Shown one piece after another: positions 21,739 through 32,590 of a DNA stretch of 64,000 bases. Below the pieces are notes generated by a model, which had not been told where the DNA came from, did no database searches, and was given only the letters and a program-made list of their open reading frames with translations. This DNA is from Dendrophyllia cribrosa (Eukaryota > Cnidaria > Anthozoa > Scleractinia > Dendrophylliidae). The position numbers and the translations under genes are program-made. Location of the stretch: positions 25,714,989-25,778,988 of the forward strand of contig JAJLRJ010000003.1 in NCBI GenBank assembly GCA_024195265.1, given 5' to 3'. Each line of letters opens with the position of its first letter. The first letter of the stretch is position 1.

Positions 21739-23083
21739 ACTGTAAATGACCCAATTTAATAAACAGACGTGAAGGGCCATTAATTGTCTTAAACAACGGT
21801 CTAAGTTAGACTTCGAATAAATAACTGGGCAATATTTTCTTCCAATTATCCGTTAATATGATGCTTTATTGACGCCTCAAAATCGCAATTTAATAGTTTC
21901 TGGCCTGAACTAGAAATAATAAAATAAGTGAAAAACACAGACTTCGCTAAACAGTCATATACTGTTGACTGACAGAAAAGTAAAAAGTTGAAAACAATCT
22001 TACCTCCGTTAGCACCTCTGTTTAAAGAAGAAAAAACGAATCTGTTTAGCACTGACTATGTTGCTAGCTGGGGATATTGCACTTAAACTACATAGATTTA
22101 GCACCATGTATCAATCGATACAAAGTCTGCGGTATTATTATCATAATTTTTATTTTAATTATTTTAAAGAAAGTTAGCCTTATAGGCTGTTTCTTATGAC
22201 TTTTGACCTGTTTTATACCATTTCAAATAAAAAAGAACAAAAAAAAAAGACAATTTAAAAACAAAAACAAAACCGTCACCATAGAAATAGCAATTGACAT
22301 CAGAACTCGATCGGGTCCCACCGACTTAAAAGCTACTAAAAGGCCAATTTCGGAAAGAAAGAAAGGAATAATAAAGAAAGAATGATATTCCATACCATCT
22401 CTAGACGGTAACTAAGGTCGCACCTGAGTTGTGGCCAACGACTGATAAAAAGGTGGAATAACCAACGATTTTTCGTTTACTACCGCACCAAAAGTGATCT
22501 ATCTGTTCATTGGTGCCTGGTTACCAAGACCACCTTACCATCTATTAGCTTTTAAAAACAGAACATTCTTTAGACGGACTTTGGGAGTAATCCATCTCCG
22601 CTTCTTGGATAACGTTTACAACTTCGTACTTATTAAATTTTTAAGACTTATTATGTTTATAACAACATCACCCCCTTGTTGGTGACAATAACAAGTCGGC
22701 TAACTACATAATTCACTTTTCTTTTTCCGATTATGTTATCGCGGAATGATCCAGCGACTTACAAAAACAAGCAGGAAAAGAAGTTATTTTTGCCATACAA
22801 TTATGATGACGAGTGAATAACAATCATACAACATTATTACCTGGTCACAAACTAAGAAACCCCTTAAAACCTAGATCAATCTCAGTTCATTTTGGAGGTG
22901 GGGTGGCAGGGGGTTGGCTAGTCTTGCCACAAGTCGACCTCACGAGTTTCAGGACTTTATTGAAAGTCTAGGGGTTGGCGGATTGCGTGAATGGGAAGAG
23001 GATCGAGAAGGAGAAGGATAAGCCATTTTCCAAAATAATCACACAATGTAATAATATGTGCCGTTAAGCAGAACAGTACTTAC
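21739..23083. other. No firm gene; one possible 14-nt exon
   Basis: AT-rich. On the minus strand 22004-22017 is bounded by a strong acceptor (TTTTTTCTTCTTTAAACAG) and a strong donor (gtaaga). It could end the reading frame of the exon at 23084-23230 with a stop after two codons, but chance is not excluded. Confidence 0.3.
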
Positions 23084-23230
23084 TATGTTTGTTAAGAGTT
23101 GTAGAAAGTTGGCAGTTTTATTTCCATGGCGAGCAGTCACATTCTCATCCGCCAATAGTGCTACTTGTAAGTACTTGTGAATAGCAGCATCAGCACTGTT
23201 ACCGCTGACCACATCCTTTTCTACTTCAGA
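23084..23230 (-). CDS. Probable internal coding exon of an unrecognised gene
   Basis: 147 bp, exactly 49 codons, open in one minus-strand frame. The acceptor is GAGTTTTACTCAG before 23230 and the donor is AACATA|gtaagt after 23084 (phase 0 to 0). The peptide starts SEVEKDVVSGNSADAAIHKY and ends GNKTANFLQLLTNI: mixed charge, predicted helical, not low-complexity. I do not recognise it. Further minus-strand pieces with good splice sites and matching phase lie at 25697-25727 (31 nt, VQKYLLVPG) and 24919-24926 (8-nt candidate microexon), which would give a spliced gene crossing the poly-G tract. That chain is hypothetical. Confidence 0.42.
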
Positions 23231-24000
23231 CTGAGTAAAACTCGAGACTGCATCTCATATTATAACAAACTGAAAAGATTGTCAAATTATAAGTACGTCG
23301 TACTTTTGATCTAGAGATCGCTGGTTCAGGTCCTGGACTCTGCCTAAGACAAAATGTCTCTAGTCACTCGGGTGTGTCAATAGCTACCGGTGATATAATA
23401 CTGAGCATGAAAAAAAAACAATGAAAAAAGTCACTGTTAGTACCGTTTCACGCAGAAATTTACTCTTTGTGCTCACAGAAGGAGATTTCATCTCATTGAT
23501 GGGTCTCGCTAGTTTTAGGGAATTCAATTAACACTGTATATACCCTATGCACTCTGTGCATGTGGTTCCAGAACAAGAACTCTTCGAGTATTATAATCGC
23601 GCTGTTTATAGGGTTTATAATTTTCTGATAAATTGTAGCCTTCTCCCATTTATTAATATCAAAAATTGTGGCCTTTTGTCCTGCCTAGATTTTAGGTTAA
23701 AAATTATGATTCGCTCTCCCCCACCACTACGTAAATAAATTAACTGTTATAACTGTCTCAATAAATGCCACGTGACCTTTTCCTGTATAAAACAGTTGTC
23801 GCTCAAGGTAAAATAAGTCACTCAAGAGGAGGGGGCTTAACATTTTATTTCAAGTGTTTATAGTTCTCACTGAAAGGCTTGATGATCTGTTCTGTGGCTG
23901 AACTGCAATTTCAATCTGTTGCAATACGATTATCTATTCAGGCCCGTAGGGTGGGGGGGATGTCGGTATTTTTGGGGGTTGAAAAGATAAAAATATCACT

Positions 24001-24160
24001 CAACCATGCCTGTATGGGCCAGGAAAGGCTTTCGGCACTTGCCATAATTCATATATACTTTGAAAAAGAACTAAATCTGGATGATGCCGTGGATATTTTT
24101 GCAAAGCTCCACCCAACAAGGAGAATGAACCTGCAGAGTGTTATAGTCCATGACGAATAG
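24001..24160 (+). pseudogene. hAT transposase C-terminal dimerisation region (ZMYM1-like)
   Basis: The frame ends at TAG 24158-24160. Its last 45 residues (QERLSALAIIHIYFEKEL, then NLDDAVDIFAKLHP and a RRMNLQS tail) match the C-terminal end of hAT-family transposases and their ZMYM1-like relatives. Nothing upstream encodes the RNase-H fold, so only the 3' end of a hAT element survives. Upstream residues in the same frame (23879-24000) look unrelated. Confidence 0.7.
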
Positions 24161-25053
24161 TGGGTGAATATGCCAGAAAGCTGTGTTTTGGATTTCCTAG
24201 GCATCTACCTGGCACAAGAAGTTGAGGACCACCACAGATTTTGCCTACAGATCTGTATCGTGCATCTGACAGTATCGTTGCATTATAATTCATTACCAGC
24301 TAATGTGTAGCAACTGTATAGATAAACACATGACACATCAACTGCTTCACATTTATTATTGGAATGGTGATCAGTATCTCAAATCTCCTCACAATATCAG
24401 TGTACGAACAAGTACTTAGATTATGCAAATTAAGAACCTGATCACCTTAACATGAGTTGTCTGTGGAAATTGAATACAAATTCACTGTAGTTATATGACT
24501 ATGTGAACTGTATTGACACCAGTAAGGAGAATGTACATCTACAAATTAATTTTGATTTTGAGATTTTTAAAAGGGTTAACTTGTCATGAAGGCCTAAGTC
24601 CTGGTCTTAACCTACGAATTCTCCATCCTGGTCTCCATACACAGCTTACGATATTTGCAGAGAATCTGTTGCTTCATCTTGAATATTCATGTTTAACTTT
24701 TGTAATCAATTTCGTAATTCTCATGACCTGTATCCAAAATATAGTTTTAACTCCTGCAATCTCAACCATTCAAGCGAATAGTGAATTGGATTAGCAATTA
24801 TTTGATACACAGTATATAGAACAACAGCTACAGCAGTATGTAAAGGGAACAGGTTAATTTTGGGAGATAGCACTCACAAGCTTCAAAAACGAAATTTAAT
24901 CAAGACAGCAGGAGTTACCTGTATTCCTGAAAAACAAACTCTCACCCAATCAAAATAAACAGAACACCACTGCATATTGTCGTGGACCCATGTCCACAAC
25001 AATACTATACATCCACATTTCTTTCTGACAAAAATTAATGAACATAGGTTGGG

Positions 25054-25177
<124 letters not shown>

Positions 25178-26215
25178 GGAAAGAAGGGCCCTAGGATCTT
25201 TTGATACCCAGTTCCAAAGCAGTTACAGTGACCCACAGCTAGACTCGAAACCCAAAACTGACCAGTACCAGTTCCCATTTATTATAATTTAAGAAGACAG
25301 GGCACTAAGTACAAGTTAAATCGAAGCGGCTGGGAACGAGAATGTCTCAACTTTAAATTTAGGGGCCATTGCCGGCATGCAACCCAACCTATCCAGTCAA
25401 ATCAGAAATTCTATCTCTCCCACATCGCTAAAATTTTGCAGTGCATCCTCCCCCGAGCTTCGCGAGGTTCTGCGAGACACGTATTTCTAGTAAAGTCCAT
25501 AACTCACGTGATTGAAAAAATTGTAAGAAAGATTTATTTAAAAATCACCTTGCCAAAGGGCTCAAAACTCTACATCGAAAACGATGAGAGGAAAGAACAT
25601 TGTTTTGTGGATTTCTGGACAAAGCTCTTAGTCTAAGACAGTGCGTAAGCATTGCAAAATAATCCCAACAAAAATTTCTGAAAGTGATAGACTTACCCCC
25701 GGGAACTAACAGATATTTCTGTACTTGCTAAGACATGGAACATGTTCAGTAGTTGTTTCTAAAATACATAATTGTATAACATGTGAGATAATTCATCATT
25801 CTTTCAATTTCTTGTCCACTTATCCCCCTGTATGTAATGCACACAGTCATTTCTAGATATTTCGGAATGGATATTTGTAAGTAAAAAACAGGCATATTTT
25901 TAGAATGAAAATTACTTCCCGAAGAGCTAATATCGAAGGAAAATGCACCCAATTTTCAGGGACCCTTGAGCGGAACCCGGCCGACTGGTGCCTCCGGCCC
26001 GCCCAAAAAATAAAAGAACTTAACCCCCCTCAACGAAATCCATCCTACGGTCCTGCTATTCTTCTCTATCTCTATAATATAGAGACGAATATTGTGATAA
26101 AGCGTTTCTGGCTTTTTAAATTTGAATTGTCAACGAACAGTAGAATATAGTTATACACCAGTACAAATATTTTGCCCTGGTGAAAATACTTTGCTCCAGA
26201 TGAGTTCAAATATTT

Positions 26216-26248
26216 TGCACTGGTTCAAAATATATTTGAACCAGTGCA
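26216..26248. repeat. Perfect 14-bp-stem hairpin
   Basis: TGCACTGGTTCAAA and TTTGAACCAGTGCA flank the loop ATATA. Diverged direct repeats of CAAATATTTTGC(A/C)CTGG lie just upstream (26165-26225). Confidence 0.8.
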
Positions 26249-26317
26249 GACAAAATTGCACCAAAATCATAATTTCACTACAACATGCATAGATAATCAT
26301 ATTGCAACAGATTGAAG

Positions 26318-26575
26318 ATGTACCTCAACCAGAATGGTCTTAAGATCAGTGGAGGTAAAGTGGCACTGGTTGCACGAGTTCTCCAGTACGCTCGGGGTGA
26401 TCATTCTTGCATCCCATGAGAAACCCAAGAAAACGTTAACGAGGAAATGAGTTCCAGTGCAACCATCTCGGATTCGCAATCAAGTGATTCAGAAGTGGAA
26501 TCGGATGGCTTTGTTGAACACTGCTTCGAGGTCATGTTTGTTCCAGATACGGATGTCCAACAGTTAAACATGTAG
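26318..26575 (+). pseudogene. SAP-domain-like fragment with an in-frame stop
   Basis: From ATG 26318 the frame encodes a SAP-like helix-turn-helix (LNQNGLKISGGKVALVARVL; consensus GLK-SG-K--LV-R), used in related proteins for DNA binding. A TGA at 26417-26419 interrupts it. The same frame then continues for 51 codons of acidic Ser-rich sequence (SDSQSSDSEVESDGF) to TAG at 26573-26575. A mariner element starts two bases later. Whether this was a host exon or a transposon-carried ORF is unclear; no autonomous element is visible around it. Confidence 0.45.
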
Positions 26576-26577
26576 TA

Positions 26578-27609
26578 CAGGGTGTTTCAAAAGTTCGTTC
26601 CGATTTGTTTTCTTTTATCGTTTCATTATTTATTTAAACTACCTCTTTAAAAATTAGGTATATTATTTTTTGCTTATTTTTCATTCGATCATTCAAATTA
26701 TTAGTAACCATAATGCCCGCCTTTATTTTTAATGACATTTTCTAAGCGCCTAGGCATAGAATGTGCGAGTTCCTTTAGCGTGTCAAGAGTCACATTTTTC
26801 CATGCAAAGCGTAGTCGCCTTTTCAGCTCTTTCATCGTTTTGGGGGCTGGATCTTTGTACGTTGTCTGGTCAATGATACTTCAGATGTTCTTAATGGGAT
26901 TGAGATCAGGAGAGTTCGCTGGCCAGCTATCCTTGGCTATAAAATTTGGCAAATTCTTTTGACACCATGTCTGAGTTGCCTTTGAAGTGTGAGCCGGTGC
27001 TCCATCCTGAACGAATGTCATCTCTTTCTTTGAGCTATCTCCACACCGTTATGCTCGAAATTTCGATAGTTTTCTCATGAAGATTCTTGGCAATCTTCCT
27101 TGTTGAATTGTTCCGTTTGTACTTCGCTTTCTCAATTGATTTTCGAGCACAATTAGTCAAAACAGACGGTCTTCCGCTTCTTGGTTTGTCGTCGAAGCAC
27201 TCCTTTTCGACCACTTGTTCATCCAACGTTCCGTCTTGTAAAAAAAATAAGCAATTTCTTTGACTGAATGACCAGATGATCGTAATATGACTGCTTGAGC
27301 CCTAGCATAAACAATGTCTGACTTCATTTTCGTGACAGAGAAATCAGAAAGTTCAGGAAAAAAATCAGAGAACAACAACAAATTCGGGAAAGGAACAACA
27401 TACACAAGGGCGCGAAAAAATGGCGGGAAAACCCGCGTGTGCACATTTAGCGCGAAAATCGAAACAAAGGCATCTAGTAGACAATCAAAATTGCTATTGC
27501 CAGCTATTTTATTAAATTCTCTACCTCAATTTATTGGAAAAGTTCTAACAAACAATTGATTTGTTTAAAAAATTAACTTTAAATCGGAACGAACTTTTGA
27601 AACACCCTG
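26578..27609 (-). mobile_element. Mariner/Tc1-type element with perfect 29-bp TIRs
   Basis: Both ends carry CAGGGTGTTTCAAAAGTTCG plus TTCCGATTT, perfectly inverted. TA flanks it at 26576-26577 and 27610-27611. The 1032-bp element encodes a deleted transposase on the minus strand. The right-hand TA is shared with the next element. Confidence 0.93.
26701..27328 (-). pseudogene. Mariner/Tc1 transposase, internally deleted
   Basis: Starts MKSDIVYARAQAVILRSSGH at 27328 (N-terminal helix-turn-helix) and continues to a GRPSVLT linker (PRSGRPSVLTNC) after a one-base frameshift near 27200. A deletion at about 27045 then joins SSITVWR to MTFVQDGAPAHT, removing the first catalytic Asp region. The second Asp motif (VQDGAPAHT) and the SPDLNP third motif remain, but NPIENIW has become NPIKNI followed by TGA. 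The frame ends HYGY at 26701. The protein is inactive, but its intact TIRs could still be mobilised in trans. Confidence 0.88.
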
Positions 27610-27611
27610 TA

Positions 27612-28050
27612 CAGTAAACACCCGCATATCAGAACACACGATTTCGGAGGTCAGGCTGATTAGGTTCTTATTTATCGGGTGCATAGTGACAAATCAGCCT
27701 AAAAATGTTCTTAAAATGTTTTTAAATTTTTAGTTAGTAATACTATCCAAAACATGTTGCTAGAGGTATAATTAGCATATTTTAGGAAAATAAAATAAAT
27801 AATTATTCTGTAAATTGATTATATTAACAAATGAACACAATCAATAAGACAGCTTGACAGCTGATAGAGTTATGTAGTTATCTGACAGCAAACATAAACT
27901 TACATGTTTTGTAATTATGACACTTTCTCCATTTTATAAGAACATGTTACAATTTTCATGCTGATCTTGTTCCTATAAAAATGGGGCTTTATTGGCCAAA
28001 TTTCAGCCTGGTGTTCTTAATCCATTTGTTCTTATATGCGGGTGTTTACT
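27612..28050. mobile_element. TA-flanked MITE (TIR CAGTAAACACCCGCATAT)
   Basis: 439 bp with about 25-bp TIRs, CAGTAAACACCCGCATAT on the left and its inverse on the right with one difference. TA occurs at 27610-27611 and 28051-28052. No coding. It abuts the mariner element exactly at the shared TA. Confidence 0.9.
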
Positions 28051-28290
28051 GTATTGCTGTATATCCACATCTGGGACAAACATTACCTCATAGCAATAAC
28101 AGGTGGGTGTATATTAAGAAAATGCTGGGTATTTGTACATAAAAGGTGTGTCAAGGGAGAAGGGATCATACAAAATTTCTGACTGATCAGAGAGGGGTAG
28201 GGGGCAATAGCTAAATAATAACTAAATTCACTCCTTTAGAAGGGGGGAGGGGGTATTACCTAATATTTTCCTACTTAAAGCCCATTTTCC

Positions 28291-28292
<2 letters not shown>

Positions 28293-28322
<30 letters not shown>
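28293..28322. repeat. 30-bp poly(C) tract
   Basis: Thirty consecutive C between TTTTCCAA and TCTTGATA. One of several long G/C homopolymers in the window. Confidence 0.9.
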
Positions 28323-28324
<2 letters not shown>

Positions 28325-28665
28325 TTGATAATTATTGCACAGTCCCTTACGTGACTTGAATCGCACGTAGGGTTTGATTTACACAATTTGTGTGTTACGT
28401 AACTTTGTATTTCAGTTAGCGATCGTGTCGACTACTGAATGTAGTGTTACTTTTCACGTAAGCCCCTCAAACGTATATTTGTGGTATAATAAACTTAAGA
28501 TTTAAGGGCAAGGTACACGGCTGCCAAGAAAAAACGAATAATAACCCTTTCTTAAAAAATGGCGGGCGAGAAAAAACTGCTGATTCAAAGAAACGTCGGG
28601 TCCACTAGGCCAAGTTTGAAATAAACGCCGGGGGCGTTTGATTGAGAAAATACGGTAATTTTACA

Positions 28666-28736
28666 GACTCGTAACCAGTCGCTATTAATTGGTTTTTGGG
28701 GCGAGAGAAGATTGGATACTAGGGTGAATTGAGGCG
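28666..28736 (-). repeat. Dispersed repeat, inverted copy of 32272-32352
   Basis: The block ending GAGAGAAGATTGGATACTAG matches 32272-32352 in inverse orientation over about 70 bp. Part of an unclassified dispersed repeat. Confidence 0.7.
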
Positions 28737-29603
28737 CGCGGGGTGTCATGGGAAGAGTCGAGGGAAAAATAGCGACTGGACGAACTCGATCCAAAATGGC
28801 GACTGTTGTTCACTATTATTGTAAACAATGCTGAGAAAGAGTGTAAAATGGCCCATGTGGATGAATATTACAGCTGAATAGCAATATTCTTTAAATATGA
28901 CGGGATTTTGTGTCATTACAAGATATCTTATGGTTCAGATATTCAGCCATGGAGCCGATCGATCGAGTTAGGAATTTTATTTATGCAGATTTATGCTGAC
29001 AAAATTTAAGGTTTCCTCTATGCATGGCAAGTGTATTTGGTCAAAATTTACTGTAATAAGCTTAAGTTAATCAGGATATGTGTGAAAATAGATTTATTCG
29101 TTATGTTAGAAGGAAATGCGGCGTCATTGCAATTGCCCACATCGATCATTACAACTGTATCTTCAAGGTTTCGAAACGTTTATTTTGATATTTTTCATCC
29201 ATTTCGCTTTTAAAGTGTATAATTTTCATTACCATGTACTTATGATTAGCACTTATAATGCCTTGTTTTATCACAGAACTATGCACAGTGTTAACTGTTA
29301 TTTTCAAGCATGGATCTTCTGGAATGAAACACTTTTCAAGATGAGGTCTCTCTCTGCAGAGTTTGTCATAGATCAAAAAACAAAAGATGCGCATGGTTTA
29401 ATTATTTATTATAGGAAATTAACCCTCTCTTTTGCATTAATTTTCCCTCTAAATTGCATTAATTTATGCCATGTTAATTTTGAATGTTGATTTCCTATCA
29501 TAATAAGGTAGGAATATAAGTTATTGATAAAGAAAAAAGCTGATAATTTCTAAAATTATTTTGATTACATGAACAATGACTCCACAACAGAGCTAATCAG
29601 ATG

Positions 29604-29749
29604 CTACGGGATGTTATCAAATGCAATAGTGATCAAGTTCATTTGCAATGCATGCTTGTTTTCTTGACACCATATAAGATTCCTTGTCACTGCTGGAGAA
29701 CCCCAGTTCCAAGTGGTGTCCAATGACACAGACAATGGAAATCTGTGTC
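29604..29749 (-). CDS. Possible second exon of a small two-exon gene
   Basis: Minus-strand acceptor TTCCTTCTTACATCAG before 29749 with a good pyrimidine tract. It enters in phase 1, matching the donor of the exon at 31387-31504, and stays open for 47 codons to TAG (29604-29606). Peptide sample: PLSVSLDTTWNWGSPAVTRN. A weaker acceptor 16 nt upstream (exon from 29765) would use another frame, also open in phase, to TGA at 29617-29619. I cannot choose with certainty. A poly(A) signal (AATAAA, minus) lies near 29405. The intron contains a 114-bp MITE. Total protein would be 87 or 88 residues. Confidence 0.35.
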
Positions 29750-30010
29750 CTGATGTAAGAAGGAACTACATTTTGTTCATTTTTTTTCTTGTTTAGGCAG
29801 TATATACATAATAGCTCACAACACAGGGTTGGAAACCTTAATTTTGACAGCACTGGTAGTTTGGGTGAATGACTTTCAGAACTATTTCAAAAAATGTACA
29901 ATTTGTACTCGCCCAAGAGACTTGACACTCGCTTGGACGAGTGGGCGAGTGATAATTTCCATCCCTACCACAACATATCACATACTTGAATGAGTTCTGG
30001 CTTTCCTTAA

Positions 30011-30124
30011 AGACCCAGTATTGTCCATTATGCTTCACGCACCTCTGAACAATAGAAGCCTCGCTCCTGTGCAACCCAAAACAATAACAGAGGCATGTGA
30101 AGCATAATGGACAATACTGGGTCT
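30011..30124. mobile_element. 114-bp TTAA-flanked MITE
   Basis: AGACCCAGTATTGTCCATTA at the left is mirrored at the right over about 40 bp. TTAA occurs at 30007-30010 and 30125-30128, a piggyBac-type signature. Confidence 0.9.
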
Positions 30125-31386
30125 TTAATGAAAACAAATGAAACATAATGGACACATACAGCCATTAAATTGCTTTCATTTCTTTTGAATTTTATTTATG
30201 AAGCATTAATCGCCTACTATCAAAGAATAAAGAAAACTTCTGACCCCCACCCCCGTCTTCAAATTTAATTCTTGGAAACAATGTCATTTTCTCTTCTTTA
30301 ATTAAAATATAAAAGAAATACAGTGAAGCTCAACTTCTTAGACTCTACTCTCAGTACTATTACATCCACGTACAGTGTATACAACATGAATCATTATGCA
30401 ATATTTCTGGGAGAGTTCATCGACTGTGATTTAGCCAGTGCTCCTTTACAGTAGACTATTCAACTGGCATAATTTATAGATCCTTCTGGGCACATGGAAA
30501 TATTATGATTGCATCCAAGCCTTCTTGGACTCCAACCATTCCATTCAAAATACAGGAAAATGTAAAGTACTTATATAAAAGTAATCTGCCCCAAATGTGA
30601 TAGGGTACTCTTAATTTTTTTTTTTTTGAGGTGGTATAACCCAGTCCCCTTAAATACAAAATCTGCATATAAGAACCTGTGTATTAAAATGCAAGCTGAA
30701 ATTTGGCAAATTAACCTCCCGGAATATATAACAACCACTTAAGCCTGACAAATGAACCAGGTTCTCATTTGCAAAAAAAAAATTGTAAAACTTACAAACT
30801 GACAAAGACCAAAATGTGCTTTGGGATCCCATGATCGCAATATCTAGATCTGATTGCCTCTGATACCTATATATAACTACTCCTTGGGAAGGGGGTGTAC
30901 AAGCAAGTATTGGGATAATACAAAGAAAAAAATGTTAAATATGTTTGTTTGGGTTTATAGCTGAAAGGTCTCTTTTTTTATCCTTTCGAATACTTTATCA
31001 TACTGGCCTAAATTAACACTACTTGAAATACAAAAACATCTTATCAATAAACATAGAAGTACTTTATCCTTCAGTTGACATATTATTATATATAAAGCTT
31101 GCAATGCAGGGCACGACACTTCGTGTTCTCAAACTTCAGTGAGCTTGTTTCGCAGCCAAACCATCTTGAATCGTGCACCTTTCAACAGATAAAAACCAAA
31201 ATAAAAAGAATGGGCACTTTTAATAACTAGCATTGAAGAGGCTCAGTCGCTGAAACAAGCTAGAATCGTCGAAAATCTGAGAACCATTATATTTCGCCCT
31301 CAACTAATGGCACCAAGCTAAAAACAGTAAGATACAAGAAGCCATGACAATTTATGTAAAAAAGGCCATATTTATATTAGTTTTAC

Positions 31387-31504
31387 CTGATATCTTTCGA
31401 TAGCCAGCTTCTAGCAATGATTTAGCTTGATTTCCACTTCTACCCGAGAAACGTCCCGTTTCCCGAATGCTCCAACGAAGAGTAAAAAATTCAAAAAAAT
31501 CCAT
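31387..31504 (-). CDS. Probable first coding exon of an unrecognised small gene
   Basis: ATG at 31504 starts 39 codons (MDFFEFFTLRWSIRETGRF, then an SGNQAKSLLEAGYRK segment) ending ATATCAG|gtaaaac at 31387 in phase 1. The sequence is balanced and basic, with no signal peptide. The donor is good, and a plausible phase-matched second exon lies 1.6 kb downstream at 29749. I do not recognise the protein. An in-frame continuation past the donor soon meets a stop, so splicing is required. Confidence 0.5.
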
Positions 31505-31603
31505 ACAACGCCACTTTGAGCCGTGTCATTAACGGACAACCTTTGTTGAATAATTAGTAACAGACTCATGTAAAATCACACCACGCGCGCTCAAGTAGTT
31601 TAA

Positions 31604-32259
31604 GGCCTGGGTCAACGGCTTTGACCAGGAAAAAACGGTTTATTCGTAATAAATTTTACAAACGGAATGAAACTGAATCAAAATTTGGCACGTAGAAAGA
31701 TATTATCGTCCTTAACATTTTTTAGTATAATAAGCTTTGGTATAGGTCACGTGACATGTCACGTGGCCATTTTTCTTAAAATAGCAAATATTTGACGAAT
31801 TGGTGACGGGTTTAAGAGAAAACATCAAATAAAAATGCTTTTCTGATGCAGATTAAATATCTCCAGCCCTTCATGTTTGGAATGAGTGTTCATTAATCTC
31901 TAAAAAAAAGTTATGAGGACAAAGGTCATTTTTCAGTCCAAAATTCAACCTATTATTATTTATAACTGTAATTTAAAGACTCGAGGACAATCATTCCAGA
32001 CGTAGAAGGTTAAATATGTTAAACCTCCATCGGAAAAGCTAATTTATTTAACTATACAAAGAAAATTCGCTACCAAATCGCCGATTTACGTAATTTTAAA
32101 ATTTTGATCACGTGACATGTCACGTGACCAAACTTTTGCGTTAAGGCAAAAGAAAACATCAAGATTAACATTCAGGGAAAATTTCATCTTGATTTAGGTT
32201 TTCTCGGTGAAGATATTAAGTGTCAACCATATTTTCCGAACACACTTTAAACCCAGGCC
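31604..32259. mobile_element. TTAA-flanked element with CACGTG palindromes
   Basis: TTAA at 31600-31603 and 32260-32263, with termini GGCCTGGGT and ACCCAGGCC. The bases outside TTAA are also inverted (CTCAAGTAGT and ACTACTTGAG), so either the TIR is longer or the target was a palindrome. Two E-box palindromes lie inside: CACGTGACATGTCACGTG (31748-31765) and TCACGTGACATGTCACGTGA (32108-32127). Confidence 0.82.
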
Positions 32260-32271
32260 TTAAACTACTTG

Positions 32272-32352
32272 AGGCCTCAATTCACCCTAGTATCCAATCT
32301 TCTCTCGCCTCAAAAACCAATGAATTAATAGCGACTGGGTACGAGTCTGGTA
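32272..32352 (+). repeat. Dispersed repeat, inverted copy of 28666-28736
   Basis: Begins CCTCAATTCACCCTAGTATC and pairs with the copy 3.6 kb upstream. It adjoins the right end of the TTAA element. Confidence 0.7.
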
Positions 32353-32590
32353 ATTTATGTTTCTCCGTAAAAGCACTCAAAACACTCGGGAATCAATACT
32401 GCAATGGGTTAAAATTAATAAAACTAATCGACCCTACTGTTCAATGTACGTTTTTGCGTAGGAAAATTATTTTAGCTGCAGTTACACAAAGCACTTTTCG
32501 GCCTAGATAAAATGAAACCCATGAAAAATTAGCACAATCGCCTTCCATCGCTCCTGGCAGCGATGAGAAGTGGATGTATTCTCAGGCTAA

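Noticed and set aside
26297..26479. Minus-strand frame with CNQCHF resembling a zinc finger
   Set aside because: The opposite strand carries a SAP-like motif and acidic tail in one frame; the minus frame is its shadow.
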